From Acidimicrobiaceae bacterium (GTDB lineage Bacteria; Actinomycetota; Acidimicrobiia; Acidimicrobiales; Aldehydirespiratoraceae), in the NCBI GenBank assembly GCA_009845995.1, contig VXYK01000033.1:11968-56150 (forward strand): a stretch of DNA of 44,183 nt, given 5' to 3'. Position numbers and translations under genes: made by a program. This document shows, in pieces, positions 24,827 to 33,953 of the stretch (the stretch's first letter is position 1; each line of letters starts with the position of its first letter). The notes beneath the pieces were generated by a model. The model was not told the DNA's origin and did no database searches. It saw nothing but the letters and a program-made list of their open reading frames with translations.

Positions 24827-25948
24827 ATGCGTATCGCTTTTCGCCGTCACGCCTCGAATGGCCGCGAGTCGCAGTTCTTCGACGATCTGCGTCTTGCGAG
24901 CTACCCGCATCCGTATCCGGACGGCTGGTACCGGCTGTGCGATTCGAAGTCGCTCAGGCGCGGGCAGGCGCGCTATCTCGAGTGCCTGGGCCGAGCGCTG
25001 GTCATCTGGCGCGGCCAAGACTCGGGCGAGGTATTCGCGATGCAGGCGTTCTGCCCTCACCTCGGCGCGAATCTATCGCACGGCCGCGTGTGCGAGGATC
25101 GCATCGAGTGCCCGTTTCACGCATGGCAATTCACCGGCGACGGACGAGCCGCAAGGGTGCCCTACACCAACACCGTCCCCAAGCGGGTGACCGCAGAGTC
25201 GTTTCCGGTGGAGGAAGTGCACGGACAGATCTTTATGTTTCACTGTGGCACTGCGACCAGGCAGCAGGCCGGCGAGAAGGTCCCCTATCCGGTCCCTCGC
25301 GTCTCGGAAATCGACGACGGCAGCTTCGTATTCCGAGGCCATTACGACGCCGGCTGTGTTCACACTCACGTGATTGAGCTCTTGGAGAATGCGGCTGACT
25401 ATGCCCATTTCGGCCGTCTCCACGGCCGCATGGATGTTCCGAGGACACAATTTCCCATCCCCGGAGTGGAACTCGAACACACGGTGCGCCTGGGTCTCGA
25501 CGACGACCGGGAGGCGCACAAGCTACCGCTTCACGTCCAGACCGCCCTCAAGGTCTTTGGTCGCCGCATCGAGCGCAGCCGGGCGAATGCCGTAGTCACC
25601 TTCACCGGTGCCGGCAGCATCGCCAACTTCAGGATCACGATCCCCGATGTCGGCGAAGTCGAGATCATCCAGACCCAGCTTCCGATCGCACCGTTTCGCC
25701 AGCAGGTCGACTTCCGCTGGTTCGCCGATCGCAAGGTCCCGCGATTGGTGGTCAGGTATGTGGTTGAGAACTGGATCTCGCAGTGGCGCAAAGACCGTGC
25801 TGTCTGGCAAGCCAAGATCTTCAGAGAATCTCCCACGCTGTGCCAGGATGACGGACCCGTGATGCCCTTGAGGCGCTGGTACTCGCAATTCTTTCCCGAT
25901 TCGACGCCCCGCGCCGACCGCCGAGAGATTGACGCTGCGTCTGGTTAG
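24827..25948 (+). CDS. Rieske non-haem iron oxygenase, KshA/Neverland/DAF-36-like
   Basis: Oxygenase component of 373 residues. The N-terminal Rieske domain has Cys76-x-His78 (CPHLGA) and Cys95-x2-His98 (CPFHAW), binding a [2Fe-2S] cluster. The catalytic mononuclear iron motif is Asn188-x2-Asp191-x2-His194-x4-His199 (ENAADYAHFGRLH). The C-terminal DGPVMPLRRWYSQFF block is one I associate with 3-ketosteroid 9-alpha-hydroxylase KshA and with the animal cholesterol 7-desaturases Neverland/DAF-36. Steroid hydroxylation or desaturation is therefore the leading hypothesis. It needs a ferredoxin reductase, which is not in the window. The ATG at 24827 is 97 bp after the LLM gene. Confidence 0.88.
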   Translation: MRIAFRRHASNGRESQFFDDLRLASYPHPYPDGWYRLCDSKSLRRGQARYLECLGRALVIWRGQDSGEVFAMQAFCPHLGANLSHGRVCEDRIECPFHAWQFTGDGRAARVPYTNTVPKRVTAESFPVEEVHGQIFMFHCGTATRQQAGEKVPYPVPRVSEIDDGSFVFRGHYDAGCVHTHVIELLENAADYAHFGRLHGRMDVPRTQFPIPGVELEHTVRLGLDDDREAHKLPLHVQTALKVFGRRIERSRANAVVTFTGAGSIANFRITIPDVGEVEIIQTQLPIAPFRQQVDFRWFADRKVPRLVVRYVVENWISQWRKDRAVWQAKIFRESPTLCQDDGPVMPLRRWYSQFFPDSTPRADRREIDAASG

Positions 25949-25982
25949 GTTCGCAATCCCAAGCGGTTGTTCGGGCGGGCGG

Positions 25983-26011
25983 TTGCGGTATGCGAACATA
26001 TGTTCGATACT
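25983..26011 (+). promoter_or_regulatory. promoter of imuA'-imuB
   Basis: TTGCGG (25983-25988) and GATACT (26006-26011) are separated by exactly 17 bp, a good -35/-10 pair. The expected transcription start falls at about 26018, the first base of the ATG, implying a leaderless mRNA. The LexA box lies within the spacer, so repressor and polymerase would compete. Confidence 0.6.
25993..26006. promoter_or_regulatory. LexA (SOS) box
   Basis: CGAACATATGTTCG is a perfect 14-bp palindrome matching the actinobacterial/Gram-positive SOS box CGAACNNNNGTTCG. It lies 11 bp upstream of the imuA' ATG and overlaps the promoter, as expected for DNA-damage control of a mutasome. Confidence 0.9.
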
Positions 26012-26017
26012 GGAGCA

Positions 26018-26803
26018 ATGTCAGCAGCTATTGCGGAGTCGGCAGAGACGCAAGAAGATCGCCGTGCTCGTTTACGGCTTGTAGCTGACCGGGTTGCGCC
26101 TATGGCGTTGGCTCACCAACGCACATTGCCGCTTCTTCCGGCCGTCTCTGATCTCTTTGTCGGAGGGTCGCTGCAGCGTGGGCTCACTGTTGCGGTCAAC
26201 GGCATTGGTGCCACGTCCATGGCCCTGGTGCTTGCAGCGGGCCCTTCACGGGCCGGCTCATGGACTGCTCTTGTGGGTACCGAGGAGTTGGGGCTCGGGG
26301 CTGTGGCGGAGGCGGGAATCGCGCTCGAACGGTTGCTGGTCGTCGGTCCTGTTGATGCTTCGACCAACGCCGGGGTCGTTGCGGCCCTTGTCGGAGCTGT
26401 TGACGTGGTGCTGGTTGGATCGGGTTTGCGGTTTCGACCTGCTGATCTTCGCCGTCTGTCGGCTCGTCTTCGAGAAAGCGGATCAGTGTTGATACAGATC
26501 GGGTCGCCTCAGATCGGATCCGGCAAAGCACCAGGTGTGGATGTAGGGGTTCGGGTGATGGCAGCGCAGTGGTCGGGGCTCGGAGAGGGGCATGGCCATC
26601 TTCGTTCAAGGAAGGTGGAGGTGCGGGCTCAGGGACGTGGAGCGGCCACAAGAACGAGAGCCGTATCGCTGCTTCTCCCCGGCCCCAATGGTGCCCCGCA
26701 GCGCCCCGTTGCGCCAGTGTGTCCCGAGTTGCCGCGCCCCGATGTGGCTGAGTCCACCGGTGCAGCTGCGGTGAGCCCCGATGTGGCTGCGGCGGCGGTG
26801 TGA
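26018..26803 (+). CDS. imuA': ImuA'-like SOS mutasome protein
   Basis: RecA-fold-related accessory protein of 261 residues, by position and layout the ImuA' partner of ImuB. It has an N-terminal helical part, LPLLPAVSDLFVGGSLQRGLTVAVNGIGATSMAL where a P-loop would be, and then LVGTEELGLGAVAEAGIALERLLVV. The lysine of a true Walker A motif is missing (GIGATS), so it probably does not hydrolyse ATP. The last about 60 residues are low-complexity Pro/Ala. The ATG at 26018 fits a leaderless transcript from the LexA-controlled promoter. Its stop overlaps the GTG of imuB (GTGA). It acts in error-prone translesion synthesis with ImuB and DnaE2; DnaE2 is not in the window. Confidence 0.82.
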   Translation: MSAAIAESAETQEDRRARLRLVADRVAPMALAHQRTLPLLPAVSDLFVGGSLQRGLTVAVNGIGATSMALVLAAGPSRAGSWTALVGTEELGLGAVAEAGIALERLLVVGPVDASTNAGVVAALVGAVDVVLVGSGLRFRPADLRRLSARLRESGSVLIQIGSPQIGSGKAPGVDVGVRVMAAQWSGLGEGHGHLRSRKVEVRAQGRGAATRTRAVSLLLPGPNGAPQRPVAPVCPELPRPDVAESTGAAAVSPDVAAAAV

Positions 26804-28533
26804 CTGTGGCTGTGCGGACTTTGCCAGTACGAACTTTGACCGTGTGGTGCGCCGATTGGCCGGTGATCGCTTTGGGCTGCTCGCTCGATGAACCAGTGGC
26901 GGTGGTTTATGCCAACCGGGTCGTGGCCACTTCGCCGACGGCCAGGGAGCATGGGGTTGTCCGCGGGCTTCGCCGACGGGCAGCCCAGGGCCGCTGTGTC
27001 GAACTCAAGGTTTGTGAGCGTGATCTGGATCGTGAGGCGCGGACTTTTGAGCCTGTCCTCGCTGCGCTCGACGATGTGACACCAGGCGTTGAGGTCACAC
27101 GTCCGGGGACATGTGCGTTCGCGACCCGCGGTCCGGCCCGATATTTCGGAGGTGAAGCCGCGCTGGCTGAGTTGGTCCTTGCTCGAACCGGTGAAGCCAT
27201 TGGTGAGCTGGTCGCAGATGGCCCGGAGGGCGCGCCTGCTGGAATGGTTCGTGTGGGGATTGCTGATGGGCCGTTCGCAGCCTTGTTGGCGGCGCGATCC
27301 GCCGATCCGGCACGCGCTGACCCGATAACCGTTGTCAAACCCGGTCACAGCCCTGAGTTCCTGGCACCGATGCCGATTACGGTGCTGGACCGTCCCGAAC
27401 TCACCGTTGGCTCCGGGCCGGGGCCGGCCAATCGCTCCGAGTCGGCTAAAAACTCTGGGCCGGCCAAACACTCTGGGTTGTCTGATGTATTGGCGCGACT
27501 CGGCCTGCATACTCTCGGAGCCTTCGCTGCTTTGGAGGCTGCAGATGTTCTGGCCCGTTTCGGCAACGAGGGGATGAGCGCTCATCGTCTCGCCAAGGGT
27601 CTCGACGAACGCTCACCCAAAGGGCGACTACCGCCACCGGATTGGTCCGTTGCCAACGAGATCGACCCGCCGGCAGATCGCATCGACCGGGTTGCGTTCT
27701 GTGCTCGTTCGTTGGCTGATGAGCTTCATCAACGGCTTTGGACAGAGGGAGTGGAGTGTGTTCGTGTCGCAATTTCAGCAGAGACCGAGCACGGCGAGTC
27801 GATGGTGCGTGTCTGGCGCCATGAAGGAGCGTTTTTGGCTGCGCTGACAGCAGACCGGGTCAGGTGGCAGTTGGATGGTTGGCTCAGTGGACGGGTGGGT
27901 GGTTCTGCGGCTCGGCCGACCGGTGGTATCACCCGGGTTGTTCTGGCACCGCAGGAGGTTGTTGCGGCTGGGGGACGCCAACTCGACTTCTGGGGCAGCA
28001 GCAGCGCGAACGAAATCGATAGGCGGGCGGCGCGGGTTGCAGCCCGACTGCAGGGGCAGCTCGGCGCAGACGCGGTTCGGGTGCCGGTGTATCACGGTGG
28101 CCGCCATCACAATGAGCAGCTGAAGTTGGTTCCGTCCGCTGATGTTGAACTGCTCAGTAGATCGGTGGCTGCGGTCGACTCGGGAGCATCTGTTGGTGCT
28201 GATGGTGTCGCTCCCTGGCCGGGGGCTTTGCCGGCACCTTCACCGACCCGAGTGCTGTCGGCGCCCTGTGCTGTGGAGTTGTTTGATGCTGACGGTGCGG
28301 TAGTCACGGTCAGCGGCCGCGGATTTCTGTCGGCGCCTCCTCATTCGTTGACCGACAACGGCCGCTCGTCTGAAGTTGTGGCTTGGGCCGGCCCGTGGCT
28401 CCTTGATGAGCGCTGGTGGGATGATGAGCGGCATTGCCGACAGGCTCGCTTTCAACTTCTCACTGCCGACGGCCTGGCCCGCCTTGTGACCCTTGAGTCA
28501 GGCCAATGGGCCGTTGTCGCCATCTGGGATTAA
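26800..28533 (+). CDS. imuB: ImuB, Y-family polymerase-like mutasome protein
   Basis: Protein of 577 residues with the Y-family layout: palm/fingers region starting TVWCADWPVIAL, a GPARYFGGEAAL stretch, and a little-finger region with PPDWSVANEIDPP. The N-terminal acidic residue of active polymerases is replaced, as in ImuB proteins, which act as a clamp-binding hub for DnaE2 rather than as polymerases. A linker near residues 205-228 contains short repeats (NRSESAKNSGPAKHSGL). The C-terminus GQWAVVAIWD lies within a 29-bp sequence that is duplicated 5.5 kb downstream at the far end of an inserted island. The stop is TAA here and TAG in the other copy. Confidence 0.88.
   Translation: MTVAVRTLPVRTLTVWCADWPVIALGCSLDEPVAVVYANRVVATSPTAREHGVVRGLRRRAAQGRCVELKVCERDLDREARTFEPVLAALDDVTPGVEVTRPGTCAFATRGPARYFGGEAALAELVLARTGEAIGELVADGPEGAPAGMVRVGIADGPFAALLAARSADPARADPITVVKPGHSPEFLAPMPITVLDRPELTVGSGPGPANRSESAKNSGPAKHSGLSDVLARLGLHTLGAFAALEAADVLARFGNEGMSAHRLAKGLDERSPKGRLPPPDWSVANEIDPPADRIDRVAFCARSLADELHQRLWTEGVECVRVAISAETEHGESMVRVWRHEGAFLAALTADRVRWQLDGWLSGRVGGSAARPTGGITRVVLAPQEVVAAGGRQLDFWGSSSANEIDRRAARVAARLQGQLGADAVRVPVYHGGRHHNEQLKLVPSADVELLSRSVAAVDSGASVGADGVAPWPGALPAPSPTRVLSAPCAVELFDADGAVVTVSGRGFLSAPPHSLTDNGRSSEVVAWAGPWLLDERWWDDERHCRQARFQLLTADGLARLVTLESGQWAVVAIWD
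28504..28532. repeat. 29-bp direct repeat, left copy (end of imuB)
   Basis: The sequence starting CAATGGGCCGTTGTCGCCAT and ending CTGGGATTA is identical to 33982-34010. It encodes the last residues of ImuB (QWAVVAIWD) and part of the stop. Together the two copies bracket the restriction-modification island. Confidence 0.95.
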
Positions 28534-28564
28534 GGGAACTGACACGGTGCGGAGAGCCGTTCGA

Positions 28565-29296
28565 TCATGGTGCATCCCGTTGGACGGAAGCGGCGGGTAT
28601 GCCGACTAACAGCAGCGGGCACGGGTTGCCCACCCCGCGTTGAAGACGCTGTTCGAGTTTGTCCCAATGTGTCGTGGACTGACCGAACTTGTCGCTCACG
28701 AACACCTTGGCCCAAGACTCAGCGAAGGGACTTTCTGCTTGTTCGGCCAGGCGGCGTTGTCGCGCCGTAGGTGTGATCCCGAACGGCTCCAAGTCAGCGA
28801 AGGACTGAACACCGTGACGTATCGCGAACGCGGTGACGATTCCGCGGAGTTGGTCTTGCAGGGAGCGTCCGCGGGTGACGATCACGCCGACACTGATCGC
28901 TCCGTCATGGTGCAACCGTTGGAAGTTCTCCAAGTCGCGGTCGAAGAACGGATCTTTGTTGTTCCACTCGATCTCCAAAGCGACTGATCCCCGTTCGCTT
29001 GTGCGCACGTGGTCAATCTCGTGAGTCATCGCGGCGGTTTCGGTGTCGTCCACGATCTTGCGAACGACGATGGTGCGCTTGATCCATCCCGTCTCGGCCA
29101 GAGTCCTGCGAAGTCTCTGCGTCAGCAGCGCCTCGCCTCCTCCACCGCGGATCAACTCCACATCGGGAATCCCCACATCGGCCAGCGCCCCGCAGAGTTC
29201 GTCAAGCGCTTCCGGGAAGTCTCGCCCCATGATCGCCTCAGCGTGATTGCGTGCTGCAATATCGAAACCCTTGGCCTGAAGATCGGCCAGAGTCAT
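28565..29296 (-). CDS. BglII/BstYI-family type II restriction endonuclease
   Basis: Predicted DNA endonuclease of 243 residues. The PD-(D/E)xK-type centre reads THEIDHV (Asp95) and then, 13 residues on, LEIEWNNKD (Glu108, Glu110, Lys114), followed by DPFFDRDLENFQRLH and AISVGVIVTRG. This is the pattern I recall for BglII, BstYI and BamHI-like enzymes, which cut within sites having a GATC core. That recognition site is an inference for this protein. The ATG at 29296 overlaps the methyltransferase stop (ATGA at 29293-29296), so toxin and protective enzyme are translationally coupled. It converges on imuB, 31 bp away. Confidence 0.87.
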   Translation of the reverse strand: MTLADLQAKGFDIAARNHAEAIMGRDFPEALDELCGALADVGIPDVELIRGGGGEALLTQRLRRTLAETGWIKRTIVVRKIVDDTETAAMTHEIDHVRTSERGSVALEIEWNNKDPFFDRDLENFQRLHHDGAISVGVIVTRGRSLQDQLRGIVTAFAIRHGVQSFADLEPFGITPTARQRRLAEQAESPFAESWAKVFVSDKFGQSTTHWDKLEQRLQRGVGNPCPLLLVGIPAASVQRDAP

Positions 29297-30000
29297 AGTT
29301 GAAGTTGCGCCACCGAGTTGTGCGCATAAGTTGGCCAGTCTGGGGCATAGTCGTCGGTTGCTTGGTCGCCCCACACGGTCCAACCATCGCGGCATCCTCG
29401 ACCGAACAACTCAAGGTAGGGCCCCCATGAGCAGGACTCGATCACATCGTACAACTCGTCGGGTTTGCGGGAGTGCTCCCGCTTGCGAGTGGCGATCAAG
29501 TTAACTTGGCTGCGTCCGGGGTGCAGCGTCCGAGCGGACTTGCCCTTGATTCCGAAAAGCACCAACTCGGTCACATTGCGAAAGTAGAACCCGACCCCGC
29601 GTCCGTCGGAGCCGCCGTCTTTGCGAACCTTGTGCCACACCAGATTCGTCTTGTAATCGAATCCCCACGCCTCAAGCACCTGCAGGCCCCATGGCAGCAG
29701 TGCGTTCGGCACCCACAGATAGCAGTGCGCCGTGTCGTCGGTGAAGTCGGCGACAGGCATCGCGGCGATCTCGTCCACATTCAGCGTCTCGTAGCGACAC
29801 AAGCGTCGATGCTCGGGGGCGACTTTGCCGGTGCGGTTCGTGAATCGCCAAGGTGGATCAGCCAAAACCGTGCCGAACCGGCGGCCCCGCAACTCGCTCC
29901 GTATGGCTGCGGTAGGGGTTACTTTCTCTCTCTGGTCGCCCTCTGTCTGCTCGTCGCCACGAAGCGGTCGGGGAATCATGGATCGCACGTTAGTGGACAT
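29293..30000 (-). CDS. MT-A70 family adenine-N6 DNA methyltransferase
   Basis: Methyltransferase of 235 residues with the DPPW catalytic motif (residues 48-51, VLADPPWRF), a YLWVPNALLPWGLQVLEAWGF strand-helix region in the MT-A70 pattern, and NLVWHKVRKDG and LFGRGCRDGWTVWG toward the C-terminus (SAM site). It would methylate adenine in the site cut by the neighbouring endonuclease and so protect the host. The ATG at 30000 has a strong AAGGAGG ribosome-binding site. Its start overlaps the 3' end of the upstream nuclease gene by 11 bp, and its stop overlaps the endonuclease start. The three genes are one coupled unit. Confidence 0.92.
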   Translation of the reverse strand: MSTNVRSMIPRPLRGDEQTEGDQREKVTPTAAIRSELRGRRFGTVLADPPWRFTNRTGKVAPEHRRLCRYETLNVDEIAAMPVADFTDDTAHCYLWVPNALLPWGLQVLEAWGFDYKTNLVWHKVRKDGGSDGRGVGFYFRNVTELVLFGIKGKSARTLHPGRSQVNLIATRKREHSRKPDELYDVIESCSWGPYLELFGRGCRDGWTVWGDQATDDYAPDWPTYAHNSVAQLQL

Positions 30001-31798
30001 CTTTGCCTCCTTGGGCCATGCACGAACTGTAGGCGGGTGATGTGACAGCCGGCCCACGCCCCTTGACCTGTCTGCTCGGCTGGGCTTGCGGCTTGGTCAC
30101 GTCGAGTACCACGACGCCGATCTTTCGGCGTTGTTCATGACTCAGAGACGCAATGAGCCTTTGCTTCAGTTCGTCAGGCGTCCCGGGGCGGTCGTGAGCA
30201 GTGGGGTGACGCGGGTACCCGTCTATCCCCGAACCGAACCAGAGCACCGCGTAGACGCCGTACCCGTCGGTTTGGGGGTCGGTCGTGTACTTGGAGATGA
30301 GTTGGTCGTCTATGGCGGTCCAGAGATCAGGGTGAGAGTTCTTCTTGATCTCGACGGGCACGTTGAAGTCCTTGGACACGACTCGGAGGTCGGCTCGACG
30401 CTCGGAGGCGTACTGCCCCTCAGGTTGGGCGTCGACGTCCTCGGGCAGCCGAGTGCGCAGCATCGCCAGCAGCGCGTCACGGCAACTGTCCTCGCTCTTG
30501 GGTTGCTTGGGCGGCGAGCCTCGGTCGTCGGCCCAGAACTGTCTCCAGGGATCAGAGTTGTCGCCGCGGATACAGTCCGCGAGGTCTCCGAGACGGTCAT
30601 AAAACAGGACGTGAAGGTCGCTGACGTCGGCGGGCGGACCATCTTGAAGCAGGGCGAGAACCTCTCGGACGCCCATAGGCTTGAACGACGTGTCACGTTG
30701 GAGTCGTTGCTGTCGGTAGCGGGCGAAATCAAGTTCGCTACGCCATGCGCTCAGCCGTTTATCTGCAATGAGGTCGTCAAACGCGGAACCCGACTCCTCG
30801 GTTGGTAGACCTCCGAGGTCGGTGATCCAGGATCTGACAAGGTCAGACATTTTGTCCGCATCACCCAACCGGCCGTTCCGCCATTCGCGCGGCGGGAAGT
30901 GTCGCGCTAAGACTCCGACGAGTGCATGAAGGACTTGAGCAGGGTTGTTTGTGGCAAAGTTGCCCACAAACTCAAGAGTCCCTCGCCCAGACGATGACTC
31001 CAAGTTGTATCTCCCAAGAAATGATGCAAGATGCTGGGCACGTTTGGAGTTGGTGCCAATGAATTCGTCAAGACGATGCAGGGCTTCGCCAGCATTGACC
31101 AGCGCATCAACGATCATCCAGCGGATGCGTTGAGCGTCGGTCATGCTCCGCGCAGCGAGTTTCTGAGCGACTAGCTTCCGCAACTCCGTCGGGTCCAGGT
31201 GCTTCGACAGCAGATAGATCAACCTGTCGAGAATTGGCAATTGGGCCAATGGAAGGCGTACGGAGAGCGATTTCAGCAATCTCAAGCGGAAGTCGTGAAG
31301 TTCGTCCTCCAAGCCATCCACTTGCTCCAGCCAGTTTAGTATCGTCAGGTAGGTGTCGCCTTTCTCGATCGAGGCGAGGGAGCACCTGTAGAGCACATCA
31401 AGAACAACTGGCGGGTTCTCGGACACCCAGCGTTTTGGCCAGTCGGGCTGCTGATCCGGCATCAAGGTGACCGCGGAGTACACGGCGACGGCCCTGCGTT
31501 TCGTTTCGTCGTCGAGACGGTCAGTTGCCTGCGGGTTCTCCGACTCGCGGATGGCTAGTCCCGCGAGCACCGGAAAGGCGAGCCAGTCGTGCTTCGACTC
31601 GGAGATCAGTTGTGCTGTGCGCTCTACCGGAGGCAGATTGCCGCGAAGTAGCGAGTCGCGCAGTGCCTTCATCGCTTTTTCAAGCAGCTCTCCCTTGTCG
31701 CCGACCAACTCGGCCACCCTCTGGATTGGTGTCGCTTGCCTCGACACCTCTCGAATGAGCCCGAAATAGGCGAGTGCCAGCGTGTGTAGATTCTGCAC
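29990..31798 (-). CDS. C-terminal part of large NTPase/nuclease defence protein (helical repeats plus PD-(D/E)xK-like domain)
   Basis: Frame of 602 residues from a GTG at 31798, though it stays open back to a stop at 31973-31975 and that upstream part still looks like protein (charged coiled coil FEAELEEIRAEHERKRRERQ). Most of it is alpha-helical, without a recognised family. Near residues 470-485 is RADLRVVSKDFNVPVEIKK, followed by LWTAIDDQLISKYTTDP and YAVLWFG. This resembles a restriction-endonuclease-like core (Asp...Glu-x-Lys). It is best read as the downstream half of one gene whose upstream half is 31669-33924; a one-base frame change near 31940-31972 separates them. It may still be expressed alone. 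The stop overlaps the methyltransferase start. Confidence 0.7.
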   Translation of the reverse strand: MQNLHTLALAYFGLIREVSRQATPIQRVAELVGDKGELLEKAMKALRDSLLRGNLPPVERTAQLISESKHDWLAFPVLAGLAIRESENPQATDRLDDETKRRAVAVYSAVTLMPDQQPDWPKRWVSENPPVVLDVLYRCSLASIEKGDTYLTILNWLEQVDGLEDELHDFRLRLLKSLSVRLPLAQLPILDRLIYLLSKHLDPTELRKLVAQKLAARSMTDAQRIRWMIVDALVNAGEALHRLDEFIGTNSKRAQHLASFLGRYNLESSSGRGTLEFVGNFATNNPAQVLHALVGVLARHFPPREWRNGRLGDADKMSDLVRSWITDLGGLPTEESGSAFDDLIADKRLSAWRSELDFARYRQQRLQRDTSFKPMGVREVLALLQDGPPADVSDLHVLFYDRLGDLADCIRGDNSDPWRQFWADDRGSPPKQPKSEDSCRDALLAMLRTRLPEDVDAQPEGQYASERRADLRVVSKDFNVPVEIKKNSHPDLWTAIDDQLISKYTTDPQTDGYGVYAVLWFGSGIDGYPRHPTAHDRPGTPDELKQRLIASLSHEQRRKIGVVVLDVTKPQAQPSRQVKGRGPAVTSPAYSSCMAQGGKDVH

Positions 31799-33924
31799 AG
31801 TAATGCAGTTGGATTCCGGTTCGTCTCGTGACTGTCGCAGGAGATCGCGCCAGCCCTCCTGCCGCTCGCGTCTCTTGCGTTCATGTTCGGCTCTGATCTC
31901 CTCAAGTTCCGCTTCGAATATACGTTCGCTGCGTTCGAACTTTCTTGGGTCCGACTCGGAGTCAGGTATTCGTCAAGGTATCGCAACAGTTCCGGCTCGT
32001 TGGAATACTCCGATCTCAGTTGGTGAATCGTCTCCTCCCTCGTTTGGTCGAGCGCATTGCCACAGCGAATGGGGAGTGTGGCGAAGGTTCGAGCAATGGC
32101 GGCATCGGCAGGTAGCGACGCACGCGCTTCGGTTGCACACCAGCTGACGATGTCGCCTGGCAACGATCCGAATATCAGTTGACGAAGACCATCATGGCCG
32201 AGTCCGCCTGTGCCTTTGATCTCGTCTTGCAGCCATAGTCGAATCAGCGATTTCTGCAAGACTGGATCGCGGTAGATCTTTGCAGCGAGTTCGTTCCATT
32301 CGTCGGTCCGCCGACCATTCCAAAATATACGCTGGTCCAGCACAGTCAGCAGCCATCGGTAGACGTCTTCTGGCCTGATTCGGTCTGATTCGTTCAGAAG
32401 GCGCAGCAGCAATTTCGGGACGATTTCTTCCAACGTTGTCGGAGGAGCGTCCCAGACGGTCTGCTCGGGCTGACTAGCTAACCCTTCGAGCAGTTCACGG
32501 AGTTCTTCAACGCTGCTGCCTTTGAGCAGGCGGTCTTCCCAGAACTGCCAGTAGCGACCGAGAATCAAGATATTGGCCCGGTTCGGGAAATACCGCCAGA
32601 CCCGTTGAGGCGTGACTGCTCGCGGATAAAGCAGCCACAAGAGTGTTCCGGTCAGTTCACTGTCGGAATCCTCGATCCTGCCTTCTTCGACGCCCTGAAG
32701 TACTTCAAGTAGCGCACGGTCCGAGGCTTCGCCGGATGGGGATATGCGCTTGAAGGCATCGACTGCGAGGAGCCTCGTGAACTCATCGATCGTTGATTCG
32801 AGAAGCAACTGCTCCAATCTCGGTGTCAGGCAGGCAAACTGGCCGAGCCAGCCGGACTCCGCCTCTGCCAAGCCGAGGAGCACGAGCCTGAGAGCAGGCA
32901 CGGAACCGCCGTCGAGATGCTCGTCCACCGAATCTGCGATGTCGGGTTTGCACAGGCTTCCCAGACGCTGGCCGATCGCATGGCGGTATCTGTGTTCGGT
33001 CTTGTCGAACCAACTAGGCCCTCCGAGATCTTCAGGACGGGTCTGCTCGCTCAGGCTTCGCAGGAGTTGCCGCCGGTCTTCGACGGGCCAGTCTGAGACG
33101 TCGCCGTACAGGGCCATCCCGACTGGATCCGCCTCGATCAACAGATCGCGCGCGGGCGCCGAAAGAGAACCAAGCCACGCAGCGAGTCCCCGCAAGTCCG
33201 TCACAACCTTCCCGTCGAGTGGACTCGTCAAGACTCCGCACACCCGTCCTGCCGACAGGTCCCCTCGGCCGATGAGGCCAGCCAAGTGCGATGCGCCGAG
33301 GTACTCGGCGACCTGCCGGTGGACCGGAACCAAATGCTGCTCAGCGGTGCCCGTGAAGAGGTTCGTGCTCAAGGCGTCTTCAGAGGCAGAATTGTCGTTG
33401 ACTTCCGAACGGACCTCGGACAAGGGCACGAATCCGACTTCGGAGTAGGCAGAGTTACGCGCGTAGCCGTCCTTGCTCGCCAGAAGTTGGACTGCAAACA
33501 ACAGTCCGGCTGCTGCGAGCACAGTTTCGGGGGAACGTGGCATTGCCGACTGGGGGTGCGATTCGTTGTGTTCGGTTGCGAGCGTCCGACACGCTCGTTC
33601 GAACACCTTCTCCCGCGACGATGGAATGCTGCGGGTGTCAGACGCAGATGCGATGAGCATCCTTAGCAACAACGGGTTGTCCAGCATGAACTCCAAGCCG
33701 TTCGCGACTATCTCGCTGATGAACGCCGCCGGGTCGTCGACATATGGTTCCGACTCCAAGTATTCGCGTACGGCACTTCGATTCAGCGGCTCCAAACTGA
33801 GCGTCGTCACCCGGCCGTCCGGTGACACTATGGCGAGGGGGCTGCGGTCGACAGGACCTAGCCAGTCGGCTGCGCGACACGAGATAGAAATATTACGTTT
33901 ATGCGCAATTTTGCGCAGGAGCAT
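31669..33924 (-). pseudogene. 5'-truncated, frameshifted STAND/NACHT-like NTPase gene
   Basis: The protein-like frame starts abruptly at the island's right border. The first recognisable part, ISISCRAADWLGPVD, looks like the post-Walker-B sensor strand of NACHT/STAND ATPases, and LSLEPLNRSAVREYL plus the helical stretch that follows fit the region after it. The P-loop that should lie about 150-200 residues earlier is absent, because the sequence runs into hairpins and the 29-bp repeat at 33982. Long helical repeats follow to about 31970. Beyond that, this frame becomes unprotein-like (SRTQESSNAANVYSKRN) while the -1 frame becomes protein-like, so the gene is also frameshifted. The start shown (ATG 33924) is only the first in-frame Met. 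Confidence 0.65.
33902..33917. repeat. perfect inverted repeat at the island's right end
   Basis: TGCGCAA-TT-TTGCGCA forms a 7-bp perfect hairpin. A further TTATGCGC (33900-33905 region) recurs about 45 bp on, near 33944-33951, matching a loosely repeated 15-codon unit in the minus-strand reading frame. Confidence 0.8.
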
Positions 33925-33953
33925 AATTGAGATGGATTTGCGCTTATGCGCGG

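Noticed and set aside
31669..31960. C-terminal tail of the NTPase fragment frame
   Set aside because: Sequence after about residue 655 has the unnatural composition of an out-of-frame read, while the -1 frame is protein-like; attributed to the frameshift.
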